Both the position numbers and the translations under genes were made by a program. A DNA stretch of 64,000 nucleotides, taken from assembly GCF_009674685.1 (NCBI RefSeq), contig NZ_WKJI01000001.1, forward strand, positions 558,001 to 622,000, written 5' to 3'. Origin of the DNA: Pedobacter puniceum. Lineage in GTDB: Bacteria; Bacteroidota; Bacteroidia; Sphingobacteriales; Sphingobacteriaceae. The notes under the pieces were generated by a model, which saw only the letters and a list, made by a program, of their open reading frames with translations, was not told the origin of the DNA and ran no database searches. Positions within the stretch are counted from its first letter, which is position 1, and each line of letters opens with the position of its first letter. Below, one piece after another: positions 59,129-64,000 of this stretch.

Positions 59129-59992
59129 ATGATAATTTTAGAAAACAGTCAGCTAAAAGTTACCATCAACATGAAAGGGGCAGAGCTAAGCTCCCTTTTT
59201 GATAAAGAAAGTCAAACAGAATATATCTGGGATGCACAGGCAGCTATTTGGGCCTATCATGCGCCAAATCTTTTCCCCATTGTAGGTAACTTAAAAGACA
59301 ATACACTTTTGGTTGATGGTAAAACTTATCAAATGAATAGGCATGGCTTTGCCAGAACCAGCACTTTCAGAAGGATAGAATCTGCACCAGACCATGCTCA
59401 TTTTGCTTTGCGTTATAACGAGGAAACCCTACAACAATATCCTTATAAATTCGAGTTTCAAGTGGTTTATCAGCTTAAAGGGCGCTCTTTAAAGGTGATG
59501 TATAAAGTCATCAATTTAGACGATAAACGTGTGTATTTCTCTTTAGGTGCCCATCCCGGTTTTAAAGTTCCATTAACAGCTGGTGAAGCTTATGAAGATT
59601 ATACCTTGTTTTTTGAGCATCCAGAGCATTTAGAAAGTTCGCTCCTTTCTACCAAGGGCTTATTTAACGGTAAAACCATACCTGTGGCAGATAAGGGCGA
59701 ATTAAACCTGACTAAAACGCTATTTGATGCTGATGCATTGGTGTTTAAAACTTTAAAATCAAGAAGCGTAACTTTAAAAAGCCAGCGAGGAGATAAGTTT
59801 GTTAGGCTTGATTTTCCGCATTTCACTTCTTTAGGTGTTTGGGCAAAACCTGGAGCAAATTTTCTTTGCATAGAGCCTTGGTTGGGTTATGCAGATAGCG
59901 ATGAAGACTTAAAAGATATTAGTCAAAAAGAAGCGATACAATTTGTAGAACATGGCCATGTTTTCGAGACAGATTTTACCATCAGTATCTAA
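59129..59992 (+). CDS. Aldose 1-epimerase family protein
   Basis: The 287-residue protein belongs to the galactose mutarotase-like (LacX/YihR) group. NLFPIVGNLKDNTL, RHGFARTSTF (His), SLGAHPGFKVPL (His) and CIEPWLGYADS (Glu) provide the catalytic pattern. It interconverts sugar anomers, substrate unspecified. It starts 11 bp after the exonuclease gene. Confidence 0.88.
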   Translation: MIILENSQLKVTINMKGAELSSLFDKESQTEYIWDAQAAIWAYHAPNLFPIVGNLKDNTLLVDGKTYQMNRHGFARTSTFRRIESAPDHAHFALRYNEETLQQYPYKFEFQVVYQLKGRSLKVMYKVINLDDKRVYFSLGAHPGFKVPLTAGEAYEDYTLFFEHPEHLESSLLSTKGLFNGKTIPVADKGELNLTKTLFDADALVFKTLKSRSVTLKSQRGDKFVRLDFPHFTSLGVWAKPGANFLCIEPWLGYADSDEDLKDISQKEAIQFVEHGHVFETDFTISI

Positions 59993-60389
59993 AAAAATTA
60001 ACCATTTCTTCATCTTAAAGAAATGCCAAGTTTATAAGTTATCGTTACTTTCATACATCATTAAAATAGAGCATGATGTATAATTGGTTTATAAAATATC
60101 TGGATAAAATAAAAGAACTGTTGTTTTTAAAAAGGATGCGTTCTTTATTTACGCACTAATTTTTTTTATCATAAGATGATGTTTTGGGCGTTTTAACACG
60201 CTGTCCGCTGTATCTTTTTGGCAAAAAAAGCCAAAAAGGATGCCGCTTCCATCGTTAACGCAAATCAGAATAGAAGGTATGTGCCAGCTACTATCATCAA
60301 AAATAAATCATAATCATTTCACTAAATCTCCAATTTATTTTGATATCTAATTTTTGGACGTATTTTGCAGTCGTAATTTTTGTTAAGGC
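59993..60389 (+). other. Gene-free stretch between epimerase and GH1 genes
   Basis: About 400 bp. A 28-codon frame (60073-60159, MMYNWFIKYLDKIKEL...) is too short to call. The right half holds a conserved-looking repeat element at 60184-60262. Confidence 0.5.
60184..60262 (+). repeat. Intergenic element with CTTTTTGGC hairpin
   Basis: The sequence around the perfect hairpin CTTTTTGGC (60214-60222) / GCCAAAAAG (60230-60238), flanked by CACGCTGTCCGCTGTAT and GGATGCCGCTTCCATCGTTA, is a block I remember as recurring between genes in Sphingobacteriaceae. That memory is not a search result. Confidence 0.4.
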
Positions 60390-61742
60390 ATGCCATTAAA
60401 TCCAGAAGAATTTCCACCTAAAGAAGCATTTGGTCCTCATTTTAAATGGGGAGTTTCTGTTGCAGCCTATCAAATAGAAGGTGCTTATAATGCCGATGGT
60501 AAAGGCCCATCCATTTGGGATGTTTTTACCAGCAAAAGGGGGAAAGTTTTAAACGGAGATCATGGTAACATAGCCTGTGATTTTTATCATCGCTATGCAG
60601 AAGATATTACCTTCATCAAAAAGCTAAATATTCCCAATTTTAGATTTTCTATTTCTTGGTCTCGTATTTTACCAAAAGGTACTGGTGAGGTAAACCCTGC
60701 AGGCATAGCCTATTATCATCAAGTTATAGATGAATGCTTGGCCAAAGGCATAACCCCTTGGATTACCCTTTACCATTGGGATTTACCTCAAGAATTAGAA
60801 AAACAAGGTGGCTGGACAAATAGGAAAGTTATCACTTGGTTTGAAGAGTTTACCAAATTATGCATCAATACTTTTGGAGATAAAGTACACAACTGGATAG
60901 TGATGAATGAGCCTGTAGTATTTACCGGAGCAGGTTATTTTCTAGGCTTACATGCCCCGGGTAGGCGAGGGATGAGAAATTTCCTGCCGGCTATTCATCA
61001 CGCTACTATGGCTATTTCGGCTAGCGCCAGAATCATCAGGCAAATAAAGCCAGAAGCTCATATAGGAACTACCTTTTCCTGCTCTTATTTAGAGCCCTAT
61101 CGTGATTTAGAAAGAGATAGAAAAGCGGTAGCTCGTGTAAACGCATTGTTAAACCGTTTGTATATAGAGCCTTTATTAGGCTTAGGTTATCCTGTAAAAG
61201 AGCTGCCTGTGCTAAAAGGCTTACAGAAATATATATTAGCCGGAGATTTGGAACAGCTAAGCTTTGATTTTGATTTCATCGGTATACAAAATTATACCCG
61301 AGAAATCATTAAAAACTCGTGGTTAACACCCTATATTGGTGCTTCCCTAGTCAAAGCCGAAAAAAGAAAAGTACCCATCACCAGTATGAAATGGGAAGTT
61401 TACCCCGAAGCTATTTACCAAATGATAAAGCAGTTTAACGCTTATCCTCAAATAAAAAAACTCCTGATTACAGAAAATGGTGCTGCTTTTCCTGATGTTA
61501 AAAAAGACGGACATATTCATGATGCAGAAAGGTTGAAATACCTTCAAGACAATATCAAACAGGTTTTAAGAGCTAAAGAAGAAGGTTATAAAGTTGATGG
61601 CTACTTCGTTTGGACCTTAACAGATAATTTCGAATGGGCAGAAGGCTATCATCCTCGCTTTGGCCTTGTTCATGTAGATTTTGACACCCAAGAAAGAACC
61701 ATCAAAGATTCTGGTTGGTGGTTAAGTAGATTTTTGTCTTGA
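60390..61742 (+). CDS. Glycoside hydrolase family 1 beta-glucosidase
   Basis: The 450-residue enzyme has the GH1 N-terminal signature FKWGVSVAAYQIEGAYNADG, acid/base E174 in VMNEPVVF and the nucleophile E362 in LLITENGAAF, with WTLTDNFEWAEGY near the C-terminus. There is no signal peptide, so it acts in the cytoplasm on beta-glucosides or related disaccharides. It is monocistronic after the repeat-containing gap. Confidence 0.95.
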   Translation: MPLNPEEFPPKEAFGPHFKWGVSVAAYQIEGAYNADGKGPSIWDVFTSKRGKVLNGDHGNIACDFYHRYAEDITFIKKLNIPNFRFSISWSRILPKGTGEVNPAGIAYYHQVIDECLAKGITPWITLYHWDLPQELEKQGGWTNRKVITWFEEFTKLCINTFGDKVHNWIVMNEPVVFTGAGYFLGLHAPGRRGMRNFLPAIHHATMAISASARIIRQIKPEAHIGTTFSCSYLEPYRDLERDRKAVARVNALLNRLYIEPLLGLGYPVKELPVLKGLQKYILAGDLEQLSFDFDFIGIQNYTREIIKNSWLTPYIGASLVKAEKRKVPITSMKWEVYPEAIYQMIKQFNAYPQIKKLLITENGAAFPDVKKDGHIHDAERLKYLQDNIKQVLRAKEEGYKVDGYFVWTLTDNFEWAEGYHPRFGLVHVDFDTQERTIKDSGWWLSRFLS

Positions 61743-61794
61743 TTGGAAGATCGAAGACTAAAGATAGAAGACCGAGGACTTCATTTTAGGATTT
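61743..61794 (+). repeat. Short degenerate GAAGAC-type repeats
   Basis: GAAGATCGAAGACT, AAAGATAGAAGACC and GAGGACTTC follow each other after the GH1 stop. This is like the other degenerate intergenic arrays in the window, but in the complementary sense of the GACTTTCAACT phrase near nfi. Confidence 0.45.
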
Positions 61795-62694
61795 CTACTT
61801 TAGCCAAATAGAACCATTTTTTATAGTATGTTTCTTTAGATTTCTTTTTTCTGTTAGTTCATTTAAAAACACTTCACTTTGTTTTCTAGGTATTTCGGTA
61901 AGTTCTGAAAACTCTTTAGCAGTTAAAGAATGATAAATAGAAAAAAGTGTTTCCCAATCTTTTGCATAATCTTTTTTGGTAGCATCAGGATAAAGTTTCA
62001 AAATCGTGTTTTCATAAACAGAGTAAGGTTTAGAGCCATAAACCAATTCTTTTTGTCCTTCCTTATTTATAAAAAATATAGTAGGGAAGCCCCTTACGCC
62101 GTTTTGTTTAGCAAGTGCTAAATCTTCATCAAAAAGTGCTTTAGCTTGTCCTTCAAAATCAGTTTTTAACTTGATGATGTTTAACCCTACTTTTTGTCCT
62201 GCCAGTTCAAGATGTTCCCATTTGGTAATATTTTTCTTTTGCATGAAAACCATTTCTCTTAGCTCTCTTAAAAATAAGATAGCTTTTTCCTCATCTTGAA
62301 TTTGTGCAGCTTTAAAGGCTATAGAGGGTGGGTAAGATGATGGTAATGGATCTTCTAACCAAATATCACCATCAATAGGCATGTCATAATAAATACTTAC
62401 TTCATCCCAATGCCCAGCAACATCCGAGGGTTTACTAATTCCACCGCTATTATAAGTCCAATTAGGTAATAAACCGCCCATCCTATATTCTATGTCTAAA
62501 ATATGGGCATAATGCAACTTTAACTTCCTTAATTGTGGCTCAATAGCCCAGCAAGAAGAACAAATAGGATCAGTAAAATAAATAAGTTTTAAAGGTTTTC
62601 CTGCGCTATTCATCTCGACTTGTGTATGTACTGAATCTCCCGGTATCTCACAAAAACCAGTTTCAGGATTACATAAAAGTGGGTTATTTTCCAT
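61795..62694 (-). CDS. DsbA-family thiol oxidoreductase (SpxH/FrnE-like)
   Basis: The 299-residue cytosolic thioredoxin-fold protein has CSSC (C45, C48) in TDPICSSCWAIEP. An all-alpha insertion follows (YRMGGLLPNW, then SYPPSIAFKAAQIQ), with cis-Pro in GVRGFPTIFFIN. This resembles the YjbH/SpxH ClpXP-adapter and FrnE group, which handles thiol/oxidative stress. Its gene is divergent from an HxlR regulator, and palindromes lie in the gap. Confidence 0.88.
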   Translation of the reverse strand: MENNPLLCNPETGFCEIPGDSVHTQVEMNSAGKPLKLIYFTDPICSSCWAIEPQLRKLKLHYAHILDIEYRMGGLLPNWTYNSGGISKPSDVAGHWDEVSIYYDMPIDGDIWLEDPLPSSYPPSIAFKAAQIQDEEKAILFLRELREMVFMQKKNITKWEHLELAGQKVGLNIIKLKTDFEGQAKALFDEDLALAKQNGVRGFPTIFFINKEGQKELVYGSKPYSVYENTILKLYPDATKKDYAKDWETLFSIYHSLTAKEFSELTEIPRKQSEVFLNELTEKRNLKKHTIKNGSIWLK

Positions 62695-62787
62695 ATTATA
62701 ATAAGCAAAAAAATTTTAAGAACTTTTTTTAAGGCTTAATCAAAATTAAGGCGGCTTTGCTGTATTTTGGCTATGGCTTTCCTTTTA

Positions 62788-62853
62788 GAAAGTACTTTCC
62801 TATAGGAAACTATCTATAAGATGAATAACTTTACTTAACCAATTTAAGTAGAG
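62788..62853 (+). promoter_or_regulatory. Palindromic operator candidates between DsbA-like and HxlR genes
   Basis: Three palindromes lie in the 159-bp divergent gap: GAAAGTACTTTC (62788-62799), TTTCCTATAGGAAA (62796-62809), and CTTTACTTAA ... TTAAGTAGAG (62829-62853, 9 of 10 with a 5-bp spacer), which abuts the HxlR ATG. HxlR-family proteins bind such dyads, usually repressing their own and the divergent gene. Confidence 0.55.
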
Positions 62854-63216
62854 ATGAAGAAAAATGCCGAAATAAATGCTACGCCGGTTTGCCAGCTTAG
62901 AATGCAAGCCATTAGTGATGCCATGAGTCTTTTATCAGGTAAATGGAAATTTCATATTCTAGGTACGCTTATGGAAGGCCATAAGCTTGGTTTTATGGAT
63001 TTGCTGAGAGAGATAGAGGGAATTGGTACTAAAATGCTTTCTAAAGAGCTTCAAGATTTAGAAATGAATAATTTGGTGAGCAGAACAGTTTTAGATACCA
63101 AGCCTATTACAGTCAAATACGCTATTACAGATTATGGTAAAACACTTTCACCCATTATAGATGAATTGGCTAATTGGGGAATTTCTTATAGAAAAGCAGT
63201 GTATGGGAAGGTTTAG
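62854..63216 (+). CDS. HxlR-family transcriptional regulator
   Basis: The 120-residue winged-helix protein shows the usual CQLRMQAISDAMSLLSGKWKFHILGTL start (C13 at the position of the redox Cys in HxlR/HypR proteins), then LGFMDLLREIEGIGTKMLSKELQDLE and VKYAITDYGKTLSPIID. Members sense thiol-reactive compounds. The divergent DsbA-like gene fits such a role. Start chosen at the ATG adjacent to the last palindrome. Confidence 0.92.
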   Translation: MKKNAEINATPVCQLRMQAISDAMSLLSGKWKFHILGTLMEGHKLGFMDLLREIEGIGTKMLSKELQDLEMNNLVSRTVLDTKPITVKYAITDYGKTLSPIIDELANWGISYRKAVYGKV

Positions 63217-63297
63217 TATAACTCTATAAATGAAGATTATATAGCCATAGGTTTAAATGGTGGCCATTTAGTGTTTAAATTAGGATAAAAATTAGAC

Positions 63298-64000
63298 TTG
63301 AAAATTTTCTACTTATTACTTGTTGCTTTCTTTGTTTTTGCTGGATGTCATACTCCTGAGCAAAAAAATAAGAAAGATTCTGCCGGATTTCAGCTTTTAG
63401 ATACAGCCTTCAACTTTTTAGATTCTGGAAAATATAGGCTTGCTTTTTCTTATTTCAATAAGGCTAAAGAGCAGTTTTTGTTAAGTAAAGACAGTCTTGA
63501 AGTAGGCTCTTGTCTTATCAATATGGGGATGATTGCTACCGAGCAAGGAGATAACTTTGGGGCTAGAGAACTAGCCCTAAATGCTATTCCTTACCTTAAT
63601 TTTAAAAATGAAGAACATCATCCTTACATCAGATCTAACTTTAATAATCTAGGTATTACTTCCTTTAACCTCAAGGAATATGATAAGGCTATAGCATTTT
63701 ATCAGGAAACTTTAAGCTTTACAGCTGATAGCGATGCTGTAAGAGTAGTGAAAAATAACATCGCCAATGTATATAGAAAACAAAAGAAATATGCAGAAGC
63801 TTTAGCGATATACCAAGAGATTTTAAAGAAAGAAACCAGACCTTTAAACTTAGCAAGGGTTATTTCAAATTCCGCATTCACCAAATGGGAACAAAATCCT
63901 ACTTATTTTGCTCTACCAGAACTTCACCAAGCTTTAAGTATAAGAAAGAAGGAAAAAAATATCAGTGGGCAAAACTCTAGCTACATACAACTTACGCAAT
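63298..64000 (+). CDS. TPR lipoprotein, possibly a TPR sensor kinase or regulator (partial)
   Basis: An open frame runs from TTG at 63298 past the right edge (at least 234 residues). TTG is the only possible start because TAA closes the frame at 63286-63288. It has a lipoprotein signal (IFYLLLVAFFVFAGCHTP, Cys 17). TPR units follow, for example EEHHPYIRSNFNNLG, EYDKAIAFYQETLSF and KKYAEALAIYQEILKK. In Bacteroidota such N-termini often lead a histidine kinase or LuxR/AraC-type regulator, which would be outside the window. Confidence 0.75.
   Translation, partial: MKIFYLLLVAFFVFAGCHTPEQKNKKDSAGFQLLDTAFNFLDSGKYRLAFSYFNKAKEQFLLSKDSLEVGSCLINMGMIATEQGDNFGARELALNAIPYLNFKNEEHHPYIRSNFNNLGITSFNLKEYDKAIAFYQETLSFTADSDAVRVVKNNIANVYRKQKKYAEALAIYQEILKKETRPLNLARVISNSAFTKWEQNPTYFALPELHQALSIRKKEKNISGQNSSYIQLTQ

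Noticed and set aside
60073-60159. 28-codon open frame before the GH1 gene
   Set aside because: It is too short, in AT-rich sequence, with no supporting signal.

Overview
The window reads as AT-rich chromosomal DNA of a Bacteroidota member, most likely Sphingobacteriaceae (Pedobacter-like). Reasons: fused SecDF, many lipoproteins and 'MKR..F' exported proteins, a LytS/LytTR pair, FAS1, DUF4382 and DUF2147 proteins, YaiO-type outer-membrane barrels, near absence of Shine-Dalgarno sequences, and promoters of the TAnnTTTG type. The assignment is inferred from gene content; no rRNA gene is present. I saw no tRNA, CRISPR array or transposase.

Layout. 1-19.3 kb is mostly core genes: end of a cysteine desulfurase, accD, fbaA, rluF, a marR/ferredoxin-reductase/ferredoxin/NDH-2 redox operon, secDF, folA-thyA and ispE, with exported hydrolases, a two-FAS1 lipoprotein and a LytS/LytTR two-component pair between them. 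19.3-23.5 kb is accessory. A degenerate-repeat intergenic stretch is followed by four small same-strand genes separated by about 135-bp imperfect palindromes. These behave like integron attC sites: the first bases of a cassette are the reverse complement of the bases opening the palindrome at its end. No integrase gene is in the window, so this looks like a cassette cluster lacking an integrase. The first gene, a serine hydrolase, has an in-frame amber stop.

23.6-28.0 kb holds an aldo/keto reductase, an MG2/plug-type exported protein and a DUF2147 protein. 28.3-43.6 kb is a large cell-surface polysaccharide locus. The plus-strand operon encodes a CheY-like receiver, a HEAT-repeat protein, a processive GT2 synthase with QxxRW and an LtaS/OpgB-like phosphoglycerol transferase. 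A convergent minus-strand series encodes a TPR/YaiO-type outer-membrane barrel, an unknown membrane-anchored protein, an FkbH-like HAD protein, an acyl carrier protein, an AlgI-like MBOAT acyltransferase, an SGNH-like protein, a methyltransferase and a lipoprotein. I infer synthase-dependent exopolysaccharide production and export, with an ACP-borne three-carbon acyl group (FkbH-ACP) moved by MBOAT/SGNH enzymes. I know of no characterised system with this exact set.

43.8-49.8 kb: ccmE-ccmF, a DUF2520 protein, ferredoxin, iscX, kdsC and maf. 50-55.3 kb: exported proteins and an OmpR/histidine-kinase/Crp regulatory operon, preceded by a strong terminator hairpin that has no gene before it (possible small RNA or attenuator). 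55.4-64 kb: pirin, nfi, a C40 peptidase, a 40-residue membrane protein, a 3'-5' exonuclease, aldose epimerase, a GH1 glucosidase, and a DsbA-family gene divergent from an HxlR regulator with palindromic operators between them. A TPR lipoprotein runs off the right edge. Several gaps hold degenerate repeats.
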